A DNA stretch of 64,000 nucleotides, from NCBI RefSeq assembly GCF_032714615.1, contig NZ_JAWDKA010000001.1, forward strand, positions 62,001-126,000, given 5' to 3'. Shown here piece after piece: positions 18,201 through 26,450 of this stretch (positions are counted from its first letter, which is position 1; every line of letters starts with the position of its first letter). The position numbers and the translations under genes are program-made. Under the pieces are notes generated by a model. The model ran no database searches. It saw only the letters and a list, made by a program, of their open reading frames with translations, and was not told the DNA's origin. Source of the DNA: Methanorbis furvi. GTDB taxonomy: Archaea > Halobacteriota > Methanomicrobia > Methanomicrobiales > Methanocorpusculaceae.

Positions 18201-19412
18201 TTACATCCGCACAACCGGTTTTGCGAGATGCCTTCGTGCGCCGGGCGGGACTTCGTACCATCCCTCCCTCATATCCCTCGGCATCTCCACAGCATCACGG
18301 ACGCGGCCCGAACAGTTGCGGCATTTGTATCCTTTACCGCGGCCGGCAGAGGTCATGCGGCCACCGCAGACCGGACACTTGGGTGATGTGCGGAGCTCTG
18401 CTGCTGCGATCGTGTGCAGGCAGAACTTTTCCAGATGCAGAACACCGTTCTGATAACTGCCGCAGAGCGTGACGATGTCTCCCGGGAGAAGTTTTCGCAC
18501 CATATGCCGAAACTCCTTGGTCGGCTCAAACGCAAACACCGTGAATTTTTGTTCGCCGATCTCCGGCTGAAAGAGGAACTGCACATGCCCGCCGCGCTCG
18601 GTCTCCGGCGTACTCGCAACCGTGCCGAATACTTTGTATGAAAATCCCTCTTCCGGTGCTCCGGCATACTCGATCAGATGCGCATCGGTTCCCTGATTGG
18701 TTTTCCAAATTTTTGTGAGCGAAGGCTGTTCGGTTTCAAGCATCTCTGCTGATGCTGCAACCCATTCGGGCGACTCGCCGCGGATACCGTAAAGCACCGG
18801 ATCCTTTCCATGCGGCACGCACACAACCGTTTCTGCGGTGAAATCAACCGTATCCCAGGTGTGCGGAGCGGTTGCTTTGGCTGATACAAAAAAACTCTCA
18901 GGCTGAATGGTTCGCGGTGTCCCGAACCGGTCCTTCGACCGGTATGCGAGATACTCGTAGGTTGCGTCCGGCAAAACCGACGACACCGCCGCAAGAGCAC
19001 CGATGAGCCCGCGCCCGCATTTGTATCCCCGGTATTGTGCCTTGATTGCATCCAGCCGCTGAATAGTTTCCTCGATGGTGCAGAATCTTTGCAGAGCCTG
19101 ATAATAATACTCAGGATCAGGTTTTTCCTCAACCACCACCACACCCGGATTGGTCTTCTCGCAGTCGAACTCTGCGAACTCTTCGACTAATTCGCACGCG
19201 ACGGCAAACACCTCCTCTGGTTTTCCATCCAAAACCTCCAGACACACTGCCGCATTCCCCCGTGTTTTCCACACCACATTCGGATTCAGTCTGACCAGCC
19301 GCAGCTCCGCTACGATGCAGCCTGCGCGCTGAAGTTTTTCAGCGAGCATCGCGCCTAAATACGTAGTGCACATCCCGTCTACGGAGTCGGTGTCATCCAT
19401 TCCGATGAACAT
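18201..19412 (-). CDS. tiaS: tRNA(Ile2) 2-agmatinylcytidine synthetase
   Basis: A 403-residue TiaS. It attaches agmatine to C34 of the tRNA that reads AUA codons, using ATP. It begins MFIGMDDTDSVDGMCTTYLG, the characteristic catalytic start, then has LNPNVVWKTRGNAAV, an OB-fold (about 270-345, DIVTLCGSYQNGVLHLEKF) and a C-terminal zinc ribbon (CPVCGG ... CRNCSGR). All domains are present. Agmatine for this reaction is the product of the arginine decarboxylase encoded at 31.9 kb. Confidence 0.94.
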   Translation of the reverse strand: MFIGMDDTDSVDGMCTTYLGAMLAEKLQRAGCIVAELRLVRLNPNVVWKTRGNAAVCLEVLDGKPEEVFAVACELVEEFAEFDCEKTNPGVVVVEEKPDPEYYYQALQRFCTIEETIQRLDAIKAQYRGYKCGRGLIGALAAVSSVLPDATYEYLAYRSKDRFGTPRTIQPESFFVSAKATAPHTWDTVDFTAETVVCVPHGKDPVLYGIRGESPEWVAASAEMLETEQPSLTKIWKTNQGTDAHLIEYAGAPEEGFSYKVFGTVASTPETERGGHVQFLFQPEIGEQKFTVFAFEPTKEFRHMVRKLLPGDIVTLCGSYQNGVLHLEKFCLHTIAAAELRTSPKCPVCGGRMTSAGRGKGYKCRNCSGRVRDAVEMPRDMREGWYEVPPGARRHLAKPVVRM

Positions 19413-19464
19413 ACTATCGATACTATTTTATTGAACTGCATTACTATTACGATTATACCATTTT

Positions 19465-20415
19465 ATGTCCAACGACCGGCTGCTTCAGAACGTGGTCAGC
19501 ATCCTGATCATGGCAGGCTATGATGTGTCGGAACGCTGCGAGATTCGTCCGCGGAGTTTCGATCTGATGACGTCAGACGGTGAACATCTGCTCGTTATCA
19601 AGGTCGTGTCCCAGATCGACAGCGTCAACGAAGACATCGCCTGGGACCTGGACAAAATTGCGCGGCACCTTGGAGCAATTCCTTTGATAATTGGTGAGCG
19701 TGCACGAGACGCTCCTCTTGAACGCGGCGCAATTTATCTTCGCTACAGCATCAATGCCGTATCATCCGCGACCCTCTACGATTATCTTGCCGAAGGAGAA
19801 CTGCCGCTCGTCTATGCCTCGCCCGGCGGTCTCTATGTCAACATCGATGCAGACAAACTTCGCGAACTTCGCGAAGAGCAGTCGATGTCCCTCGGAGACC
19901 TCGCCCATCTCCTCGGTGTGTCCCGCCGCACCATCAGCAAGTACGAAGGAGGGATGGGCACAACGCTTGATGTTGCCATGCGGCTTGAAGAGCTGTTCAA
20001 CGATGACATTGTGATGCCGATCGATCTCTTCCGGTACACGCCGGCAGCAGAAGTCAAGAGTCCGGCCTCACTTCCGGCTGGCCACAGCACGGATGCTGAC
20101 GCACATCAGCAGCCTGCCGACCGGCTGCGGTCGATCGGGATCAGCGTTCATGAACTTCGCCGTGCCCCGTTCCATGCGTTTGCGGTGTTTGAGGATGAGA
20201 CCATTCTCACCTGTTACGGCACTGCGCAAAAAACCGTCCGCCGTGCGGAACTTGTTGGCAACATTTCCCAGATATCAGGTACGCACTCGCTCTGTGTCGT
20301 CTCTGATTACCGGAAGGAAAAAAAGATTGGAAAAACGCTCGTGATTGGGGAAGAGCGGTTGAAGGATGTCTCCGACGGATCAGATCTTCTGGAGATGGTT
20401 GCAGATAAACAGTAG
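19465..20415 (+). CDS. Archaeal XRE-type HTH regulator with N-terminal nuclease-like domain
   Basis: A 316-residue regulator of the conserved archaeal family represented by MJ0586. Residues 1-110 resemble a restriction-endonuclease-like fold (SFDLMTSDGEHLLVIKVVSQID). A lambda-repressor-type helix-turn-helix lies at about 130-190 (LRELREEQSMSLGDLAHLLGVSRRTISKYEGG). The C-terminal third is a separate domain with FHAFAVFEDETILTCYG. It is divergent from tiaS. Its targets are not known. Confidence 0.85.
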   Translation: MSNDRLLQNVVSILIMAGYDVSERCEIRPRSFDLMTSDGEHLLVIKVVSQIDSVNEDIAWDLDKIARHLGAIPLIIGERARDAPLERGAIYLRYSINAVSSATLYDYLAEGELPLVYASPGGLYVNIDADKLRELREEQSMSLGDLAHLLGVSRRTISKYEGGMGTTLDVAMRLEELFNDDIVMPIDLFRYTPAAEVKSPASLPAGHSTDADAHQQPADRLRSIGISVHELRRAPFHAFAVFEDETILTCYGTAQKTVRRAELVGNISQISGTHSLCVVSDYRKEKKIGKTLVIGEERLKDVSDGSDLLEMVADKQ

Positions 20416-20438
20416 GGGCAGAGGGGGCTGCCCCGGGA

Positions 20439-20993
20439 TTATATTTTTGTCGGGTAAAAGATGTTCTTGCCTGACGAGTTGAGCGGAATGCCGTAGACCA
20501 TGGTACATGCATCCATCAGATGCAGCCGCTGTGCAACAACGCCGACGGTGTACATAATCCGGTTGTCCACATTGTTCTGGCTCGCACATTTCACTGCCGA
20601 GCCGAGCGCAACACCCAGATCCGTTACTTTGATGACACAGTTCGGGCCAGGGTACTCTGAGTACTCGGTTGGCGGATGACTCCGCACCGCTTTGGTAAAC
20701 TCCTTGCAGGTGTGGTAACCGCATCCGCCGCAGTTTGCACCAACTACCATCCAGCCTTTCACGCCGATCAAAACGATCGCATCACACTTTCGGATCTGTT
20801 TTGCGTTGTCGCTGAAGTATCCTACACCCTTTTCCTTAGCGTACTCTTCCATTTCGGTGGCAAGCCGTGCGATGTCATTTCCGTAGACAACGGTTGCAAT
20901 AATTGAGTCAAACCCCATCGCCTTCGGGGCGGTTCTGGCTGCAACGACCATGAGACCTGCGACAGATTTGACTACTTCTGTTTCTGAAACCAT
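20439..20993 (-). CDS. DUF2148 ferredoxin-like protein, copy 1
   Basis: A 184-residue protein of the DUF2148 family. It carries a cysteine cluster GANCGGCGYHTC (C-x2-C-x4-C) and further cysteines in YPGPNCVIKVTD and VKCAS, so an iron-sulfur cluster is likely. The start MVSETEVV at 20993 is preferred over a longer frame to 21029 because copy 2 begins at the same point with the same length. It is divergent from an HxlR-type regulator, and the pair is repeated at 21956-23062. The role is unknown; redox-dependent functions fit the cysteines. Confidence 0.82.
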   Translation of the reverse strand: MVSETEVVKSVAGLMVVAARTAPKAMGFDSIIATVVYGNDIARLATEMEEYAKEKGVGYFSDNAKQIRKCDAIVLIGVKGWMVVGANCGGCGYHTCKEFTKAVRSHPPTEYSEYPGPNCVIKVTDLGVALGSAVKCASQNNVDNRIMYTVGVVAQRLHLMDACTMVYGIPLNSSGKNIFYPTKI

Positions 20994-21041
20994 GGTTGTT
21001 CTTTTGTTTTTTGAACGAAAAAATAGCAAAAGTAATGCTGA

Positions 21042-21056
21042 TGATACAAGGTATCA
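21042..21056. promoter_or_regulatory. Operator-like dyad between DUF2148 and HxlR, pair 1
   Basis: The perfect dyad TGATACAAGGTATCA lies between the divergent genes. Half-sites TGATAC/GTATCA recur in the matching region of pair 2, which makes it the likely site of the HxlR regulators. Confidence 0.6.
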
Positions 21057-21151
21057 TTGAGGTGATCATGAAAGAAATTTGTCAGGGTCCGAGGAGATAT
21101 ATGAGATGAGGGATTAATTCCTAAATATCGAAAAAACGCCGCAGGTATGTA

Positions 21152-21568
21152 ATGACCGTTCGAGATAAATCACCAGAGTGGCCGATCGAAGCCGCATTTG
21201 ACTGCATCAGCGGAAAGTGGAAATCACTGATCATCAGATGCATTGCGTACGACAGGGTCCGGTACTCTGATATCAAGGCAAGTCTTGTGACGATCAGTCC
21301 GCACATTTTGTCCCGTCAGCTGAAAAGTCTTGAGAGTGACGGCCTCATCATCAGAACACAGTACGAGGAGATGCCCCTGCGGGTCGAGTATCATCTGACG
21401 CCGGCAGGTCTTGAACTTCTGCCAATACTTGAGTATCTCTGCTGCTGGACTTCACTGCATTTTCCCGAGAGGATCACATCCCCTGCCGGGAAAACCCGCA
21501 GGAGATTTTTTTGTCAGGATAGTTCTGAAAATTTTTCTTCCTGCTCACCTGCGGAAAATATTTTTTGA
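21152..21568 (+). CDS. HxlR-family transcriptional regulator, copy 1
   Basis: A 138-residue winged-helix regulator of the HxlR family. The core runs from WPIEAAFDCISGKWKSLII to LIIRTQYEEMPLRVEYHLTPAG, with the recognition helix in ISPHILSRQLKSLE. The cysteine that normally opens the family (CPVEAA, present in copy 2) is replaced by Trp-Pro, while a new cysteine appears six residues later (FDC). Redox behaviour may therefore differ between the copies. It is divergent from DUF2148 copy 1, and its stop codon touches the left end of a type C element. Confidence 0.85.
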   Translation: MTVRDKSPEWPIEAAFDCISGKWKSLIIRCIAYDRVRYSDIKASLVTISPHILSRQLKSLESDGLIIRTQYEEMPLRVEYHLTPAGLELLPILEYLCCWTSLHFPERITSPAGKTRRRFFCQDSSENFSSCSPAENIF

Positions 21569-21938
21569 AATAGGAGTTACGCGGTGGGGTTTTGCAGTAT
21601 GCTATTTTGCTTGGAATAACCACGGAATGCACGGAGTACACAGAGCTTCACTGAATGCACGGAGAACGCCTGCGGCGCCGGAATGCACGGAAGAGCTAAG
21701 GAAGTTGGCTCTTTAACCAATAACAGACACATATACTCATGCTCTTAGTTTTTCCGTGCATTCCGGCGCCGCAGGCGTTCTCCGTGCATTTTTGCGAAGC
21801 AATGAGCAGACCAAAGGCATGCGATTTCATTTTTTTCCGTGAAGGTCTGTGTACTCCGTGCATTCCGTGGTTACTCCAAGTGAGGTCAAGGACAGAAAAA
21901 TTTCAAACGATGAAACTCATCACCGCGTAAGTCCTACT
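21569..21938. mobile_element. Type C element with terminal inverted repeats and a long internal palindrome
   Basis: Ends are AATAGGAGTTACGCGGTG (21569-21586) and the near complement CACCGCGTAAGTCCTACT (21921-21938). Inside, 21611-21700 and 21741-21880 form a large inverted repeat built on CACGGAATGCACGGAGTACA, with GGCGCCG blocks and a GCGAAGC-type piece at 21794. No coding frame is evident, so it would be non-autonomous. It lies exactly between the two DUF2148/HxlR pairs. Confidence 0.6.
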
Positions 21939-21955
21939 GAAAAAAAAATATTTGT

Positions 21956-22510
21956 TCAATGCATCACAGCATCTGCAAAGAAAATATTTTTTTCCGACGC
22001 TTTGAGAGGGATGCCGTAGACAATGCTGCACTCATCCATCACCTGAAGTTTTCGCGCCGCAACTCCTGCGGTGTACATGACTCTGTTGTCCACATTGTGT
22101 GACGCCGCACACTTCACCGCAGACCCTACTGCGATGCCGAGATCGGTTACTTTGAAGATACAGTTCGGGCCAGGATAATCTGCGTCCGCTTGCGCAGCCC
22201 TGACTTCTTTTCCAAACTCCGCACAGGTAGAGTGACCGCATCCGCCGCAGTTTGCACCAAGCGGCAGACAACCCTTCACACCAATCAGAACCATCAGATC
22301 AGCAGCTCTCAGATGATTTGCATTGGTATTGAAAAATGTCATGCCGGTCTGTTCCCCGATCTCATCCATCTTTGTTGCAAAACTTTCCAGTTCCTTGGCC
22401 GGAACGATTTTTGTTACGATCGAATCAATTCCCATTGACTTCGGTGCGGTTCGGGCTGCGACCGTCATCAGTCCTGCAACAATTTCCACGGTATCAATCT
22501 CGGATATCAT
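21956..22510 (-). CDS. DUF2148 ferredoxin-like protein, copy 2
   Basis: A 184-residue DUF2148 protein, the same length as copy 1 and similar throughout. It keeps the cysteine cluster GANCGGCGHSTC, YPGPNCIFKVTD and VKCAASHNVDNR. The start at 22510 (MISEIDTVEI) aligns with copy 1. It is divergent from the second HxlR gene. The copies differ most in the central region, so they diverged some time ago and are not a recent assembly duplicate. Confidence 0.82.
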   Translation of the reverse strand: MISEIDTVEIVAGLMTVAARTAPKSMGIDSIVTKIVPAKELESFATKMDEIGEQTGMTFFNTNANHLRAADLMVLIGVKGCLPLGANCGGCGHSTCAEFGKEVRAAQADADYPGPNCIFKVTDLGIAVGSAVKCAASHNVDNRVMYTAGVAARKLQVMDECSIVYGIPLKASEKNIFFADAVMH

Positions 22511-22567
22511 GCATACTTCTTTTGCGATTTTTCCATAAATACAAAAAAGTATCAGCGAACAGATTCG

Positions 22568-22583
22568 GTATCATCACTGATAC
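22568..22583. promoter_or_regulatory. Operator-like dyad between DUF2148 and HxlR, pair 2
   Basis: GTATCATCACTGATAC is a 6-base dyad with the same half-site as at 21042, in opposite order. A single half-site AGTATCAG lies at 22549-22556. Confidence 0.55.
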
Positions 22584-22642
22584 TGTGTTTTTCCACGAAA
22601 ACATAAATGGCATGAGGATACACCTATTGCACAAGCCACCCC

Positions 22643-23062
22643 ATGACGAAAAATACCAGAAAACATCCGTACCACTGCCCGGTCGAAGCAGCGTTTGACC
22701 GCATCGGCGGACGGTGGAAGGCAAGCATCATCTGGATCATCGGTTACGGCAGTATCCGGTACTCAAAGATCAAAGACACCATCCCCAACATCACCGCGCA
22801 CATGCTCTCACTACAGCTGAAAAGCCTTGAAGAGGACGGCCTCATCATCAGAACACAGTACGAGGAAATCCCTCCAAGGGTCGAGTACTGCTTAACAGAA
22901 TCAGGGCTCGCTCTTCTGCCGGTTCTCTCCACCTTGTGTGACTGGGCTGCGCTTCACTACCCTGATCAGATTCCTGCCGGCTATATCAGAAAAAGTCCGG
23001 GCGGAGAAATCTGTCCTGATGCACATCCCTCATGTTCCTCAGGCACAAATGATCAGATCTGA
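22643..23062 (+). CDS. HxlR-family transcriptional regulator, copy 2
   Basis: A 139-residue HxlR regulator with the standard opening CPVEAAFDRIGGRWKASII and the wing LIIRTQYEEIPPRVEYCLTESG. The family cysteine is kept. It is nearly identical to copy 1 around the wing (EDGLIIRTQYEE versus SDGLIIRTQYEE), so both may recognise the same operator. The unique tail after residue 115 is probably disordered. Confidence 0.85.
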   Translation: MTKNTRKHPYHCPVEAAFDRIGGRWKASIIWIIGYGSIRYSKIKDTIPNITAHMLSLQLKSLEEDGLIIRTQYEEIPPRVEYCLTESGLALLPVLSTLCDWAALHYPDQIPAGYIRKSPGGEICPDAHPSCSSGTNDQI

Positions 23063-23139
23063 GATTTTGGGCGCGCCTCAAACAGATGTGATTCCCCTCA
23101 GGCATTCGTCCCACTTTTTTTGTCTCCATGAAATTGCAA

Positions 23140-23213
23140 TATAATCAAATTTATATAGAACCACAAAGCAACCTAATCTGCATACATTACTCTGCACGGC
23201 AGAGTACTTGGAG
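23140..23213 (+). promoter_or_regulatory. Thermosome promoter and leader hairpin
   Basis: A strong TATA box (AATTTATATAG, about 23148-23158) would start transcription near 23183. Directly after that point TACTCTGC (23188-23195) pairs with GCAGAGTA (23199-23206) around ACG, and a GGAG ribosome site follows at 23210. The hairpin would sit at the very 5' end of the mRNA, where it could protect the message. Confidence 0.6.
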
Positions 23214-23223
23214 ATAAATAATC

Positions 23224-24879
23224 ATGTCAGCACAACTTGGCGGACAGCCTATTCTGATTCTTAAAGAAGGCGGATCCCGTACCCGCGGACGGGACGCACA
23301 GAGCATGAACATTGCTGCAGCAAAGGCAGTTGCCGGTGCAGTAAGAACCACTCTTGGTCCGAAAGGTATGGACAAGATGCTCGTCGACACCATTGGTGAC
23401 GTCGTTATCACCAACGACGGTGTAACCATCCTCAAAGAGATGGACATTGAGCACCCGGCAGCAAAGATGATGGTCGAGGTCGCAAAGACCCAGGACGACG
23501 AAGTCGGAGATGGAACCACCACCGCAGTCGTTATCGCAGGCGAACTTCTGAAGAAATCCGAAGAGCTTCTTGAGCAGGACGTTCACCCGACCGTTATCAC
23601 GCTCGGCTACCGCCAGGCAGCAGAGAAAGCACAGGAGCTTCTCAAGACCATTGCAGTCGATGTCAAAGCAAAAGACAAAGAAATTCTTTCCAAGATTGCA
23701 GGAACCGCAATGACCGGCAAGAATGCCGAGGCATCCAAGGACAAACTCTGCGACTTAATCGTTCGTGCAATCACTCTCGTCGCAGACGCAGACGGAACTG
23801 TTGACACCGAGAACGTCAAAGTCGAGAAGCGTGTCGGCGGTGCAATCGAGGACTCCGAGATTGTCGAAGGCATGATCATCGACAAAGAGCGTGTCCACCC
23901 TGGTATGCCCAAGACCGTGAAGAATGCAAAGATTCTCCTCCTCAACGCAGCAGTCGAGTACAAGAAGACTGAAGTTGACGCAGAGATCAGCATCACGAGC
24001 CCGGACCAGCTCCAGATGTTCCTCGATGAGGAAGAGCGCATGATTAAGGGCATCGTCGAGAAGATTAAGGCATCCGGCGCAAATGTTCTCTTCTGTCAGA
24101 AGGGTATCGACGACATTGCACAGCACTACCTTGCAAAGGCAGGTATCTTTGCAACCCGCCGTGTCAAGAAGTCTGACATGGAGAAACTCGCCCGTGCAAC
24201 CGGCGGCGCACTGATCTCCTCTATTGATGCAATCAGCGGTGACGAGCTTGGTATTGCAGGCCTTGTTGAGGAACGCAAGGTCGGCGGCGAAGAGATGATC
24301 TTCGTTGAGAAGTGCAAGAACCCGAAAGCAGTCTCCATCATCATCAAAGGCGGAACCGAGCACGTTGTTGACGAGCTTGGCCGTGCACTTGAGGACGCAC
24401 TCCGCGTTGTCGGTGTTGTTGTTGAGGACAAGAAGGTCGTTGCAGGCGGAGGAGCACCGGAAGTTGAGTTATCCCTCAGACTCCGTGAGTACGCAGCAAC
24501 CCAGGGCGGACGTATCCAGCTCGCAATTGAGGCATTCGCATCCGCACTTGAGATCATCCCGAGAACCCTTGCAGAGAACGCAGGTCTTGACCCGATCGAC
24601 AAGCTTGTTGAGCTCCGTGCAGCTCACGAGAAGGGCAAGAAGACCTTCGGTCTTGATGTCTTCAAGGGCGAGCCGGTTGACATGTGGAAGGAAGGCGTTG
24701 TTGAGCCGCTCCGCGTGAAGACCCAGGCAATTGCATCCGCAGCAGAAGCAGCTGTCATGATTCTCAGAATCGATGACGTCATTGCATCCGCAAGATCCGC
24801 AGGTCCGTCTCCGGAAGAGATGGCCGCAATGGGCGGAGGCATGGGTGGAATGGGCGGCATGCCACCTGGAATGATGTAA
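23224..24879 (+). CDS. thsA: Thermosome subunit (group II chaperonin)
   Basis: A 551-residue group II chaperonin subunit that forms the archaeal folding cage. Key motifs are [10 protein letters not shown] (43-52), ITNDG, the ATPase loop GDGTTT (95-100) and [12 protein letters not shown]. The C-terminus ends in the Gly/Met-rich repeat typical of thermosomes. Codon use is strongly biased and the promoter is strong, as expected for an abundant protein. Only one subunit gene is in this window; others may lie elsewhere. Confidence 0.97.
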   Translation: MSAQLGGQPILILKEGGSRTRGRDAQSMNIAAAKAVAGAVRTTLGPKGMDKMLVDTIGDVVITNDGVTILKEMDIEHPAAKMMVEVAKTQDDEVGDGTTTAVVIAGELLKKSEELLEQDVHPTVITLGYRQAAEKAQELLKTIAVDVKAKDKEILSKIAGTAMTGKNAEASKDKLCDLIVRAITLVADADGTVDTENVKVEKRVGGAIEDSEIVEGMIIDKERVHPGMPKTVKNAKILLLNAAVEYKKTEVDAEISITSPDQLQMFLDEEERMIKGIVEKIKASGANVLFCQKGIDDIAQHYLAKAGIFATRRVKKSDMEKLARATGGALISSIDAISGDELGIAGLVEERKVGGEEMIFVEKCKNPKAVSIIIKGGTEHVVDELGRALEDALRVVGVVVEDKKVVAGGGAPEVELSLRLREYAATQGGRIQLAIEAFASALEIIPRTLAENAGLDPIDKLVELRAAHEKGKKTFGLDVFKGEPVDMWKEGVVEPLRVKTQAIASAAEAAVMILRIDDVIASARSAGPSPEEMAAMGGGMGGMGGMPPGMM

Positions 24880-24922
24880 AACTCAAATAATTTTTTTCTT
24901 TTTTTGCCCATTACGTTCTGCT

Positions 24923-24981
24923 CCGCCCACGGAAAAACGAGACGCATGCCTTCGGCCTGCGTCTCGTTTTTCCGTGGGTGG
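24923..24981. repeat. Short type A element (single hairpin)
   Basis: CCGCCCACGGAAAAACGAGA, a loop with GCATGCCTTCGGCCTGC, then the complement to TTTTTCCGTGGGTGG. Only the outer arm and a piece of the GC-rich module remain. It lies between convergent genes just after the thermosome. Confidence 0.85.
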
Positions 24982-24996
24982 CTCAGATTTTTCCCG

Positions 24997-25242
24997 TCAG
25001 GCTCCGGCATTCCTTCTGGGGAACAGATGAGAGAGTATCCGCACAAAAATCCAAAGCACCAGAACAAACAGATTGACGGCGATAAAGTTCCCGATCCATG
25101 CCGCAAGCATGTACATCCATGCGGTTTCAGGGGACGGTATCCCAAGCAAAAACAGATACGGCAGTGTCAAAATTGTTGATATCACCAGCACGGCAAGGAG
25201 ATATCTATCTGCGGTGAGATATTCAGAATGTCTCATATCCAC
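24997..25242 (-). CDS. Small membrane protein
   Basis: An 81-residue protein with two clear hydrophobic helices (about 14-36 and 45-70), separated by a short polar turn, and a basic C-terminal end (LFPRRNAGA). Its start overlaps the end of the secreted-protein gene upstream by 20 bases, so the two are likely co-expressed. No family is recognised. Confidence 0.6.
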   Translation of the reverse strand: MDMRHSEYLTADRYLLAVLVISTILTLPYLFLLGIPSPETAWMYMLAAWIGNFIAVNLFVLVLWIFVRILSHLFPRRNAGA

Positions 25243-25672
25243 TTGTCACCTCCCCGTCTTTTGTACAGTCTATCCACAGGTACCAGTGTCGGTGAAGCGG
25301 AATGATCATATCAGTTGTTGCTTCTGCCTGCAGCGTTAGTTTCGTCTCCAATGTGTTGTAGTACGGCACAACCCGAACAGTTTTTTGAACCTTGCTCAGA
25401 GAGTCAGCCTTTGCATATTGTTCGGTGATTACTCCTTCGGGAGTATCAACGCCGTTATAGCGGAAGTAGCCGGACAGGATAATTTTTCCTACCTCACTCC
25501 CGAAAATATTTTTCACCGGAACTTCTTTTGTGTACGTGTCCGTGTACTTCCAGCCGGTTTTCATCTCTTCCCCTGAAAGAAATGGCGTGTTGTCAGTAAT
25601 TGGTCCTGCCGACACCGCTCCAACGGCAATGCAGCAGACAATAAGGCCAATGATGATGAAAAGTTTCTGCAT
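25223..25672 (-). CDS. Secreted protein of unknown function
   Basis: A 149-residue exported protein with an N-terminal signal sequence (residues 1-22, ending AVSAG). The mature part is rich in beta strands and polar residues (KTGWKYTDTYTKEVPVKNIF ... VRVVPYYNTLETKLTLQAEA). There is no membrane anchor or lipobox, so it may be soluble outside the cell or bind the small membrane protein encoded by the overlapping gene. No family is recognised. Confidence 0.6.
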   Translation of the reverse strand: MQKLFIIIGLIVCCIAVGAVSAGPITDNTPFLSGEEMKTGWKYTDTYTKEVPVKNIFGSEVGKIILSGYFRYNGVDTPEGVITEQYAKADSLSKVQKTVRVVPYYNTLETKLTLQAEATTDMIIPLHRHWYLWIDCTKDGEVTSGYETF

Positions 25673-25794
25673 GATTCTTTACGTATCCCAACAGTTCAAT
25701 GTGATACTATACTCATCGAGCTATCAAGAATGTTGTGATCACAAAGTCACCCCTGAAACGCTATATTCTCCTGCGACCAACATTAAAGCAGTTC

Positions 25795-26346
25795 ATGGAT
25801 CCGCTGACCGTTCTTTTCGCATACTTTTCCCTCTGGGTTAATACACTCAACTACACCCTCGGTGCAGCGGTCATCGCCCTTGCCATAGTTTACTTCACAA
25901 AAAGTCTCCCAGTTGTCCAGAGAATTCTGATTCCTGCGGTAATCGGAATAATCGTCTCCATAATCGGAACCGGCATTCTGATCCCGGCATCCGTTCTCCC
26001 GCAGCTTGGCTATCCCCTCTGTCTGTTTGCTCTCGGCAGCGGCTGTGCAGTCAGCTATCTTGCGGTTGCATCGTTAACGAAACGCAATCTCGGCTGGATT
26101 TTGATCATCATCTGCTCTCATCTCGCCGCGTACTGCGTGATGCTCTCCTCTGCATTTGTTTCGCTCGTAGGAGAATCGATCTTCGGATTTTTTATCGGGG
26201 CCGCAATCTTTTCTGCAATCATCTGCTCAATTGCCACATGGTGTGTACTGCACTGGAATCCGGCATGGACACCGTGGTGGATCTCAGGCGACCGCGAAGG
26301 ACGCAACGCATTTCTCCGAAAAATTCGAAGAAAGAAAAATACCTGA
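25795..26346 (+). CDS. Multi-pass membrane protein of unknown function
   Basis: A 183-residue protein with about five or six hydrophobic helices and a basic C-terminal tail (FLRKIRRKKNT), which should face the cytoplasm. The ATG at 25795 is preferred over the frame start at 25735: it begins directly before the first helix and lies about 30 bases after a TATA-like CTATATTC (25761-25768), fitting a leaderless transcript. The tail also contains WNPAWTPWW. The family was not recognised. Confidence 0.6.
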   Translation: MDPLTVLFAYFSLWVNTLNYTLGAAVIALAIVYFTKSLPVVQRILIPAVIGIIVSIIGTGILIPASVLPQLGYPLCLFALGSGCAVSYLAVASLTKRNLGWILIIICSHLAAYCVMLSSAFVSLVGESIFGFFIGAAIFSAIICSIATWCVLHWNPAWTPWWISGDREGRNAFLRKIRRKKNT

Positions 26347-26450
26347 ACTTCAGGTATCTGCATAGTTTCCACAAGCCAGAGTGCCGTGTACATTTACTAA
26401 GTTTAACTAAGAAACAGCACCAATATACTCCCAGTATTTAGGACGATACT

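Noticed and set aside
23755-24363. 202-codon frame antisense to the thermosome
   Set aside because: It is cysteine- and leucine-rich shadow coding opposite a highly expressed gene.
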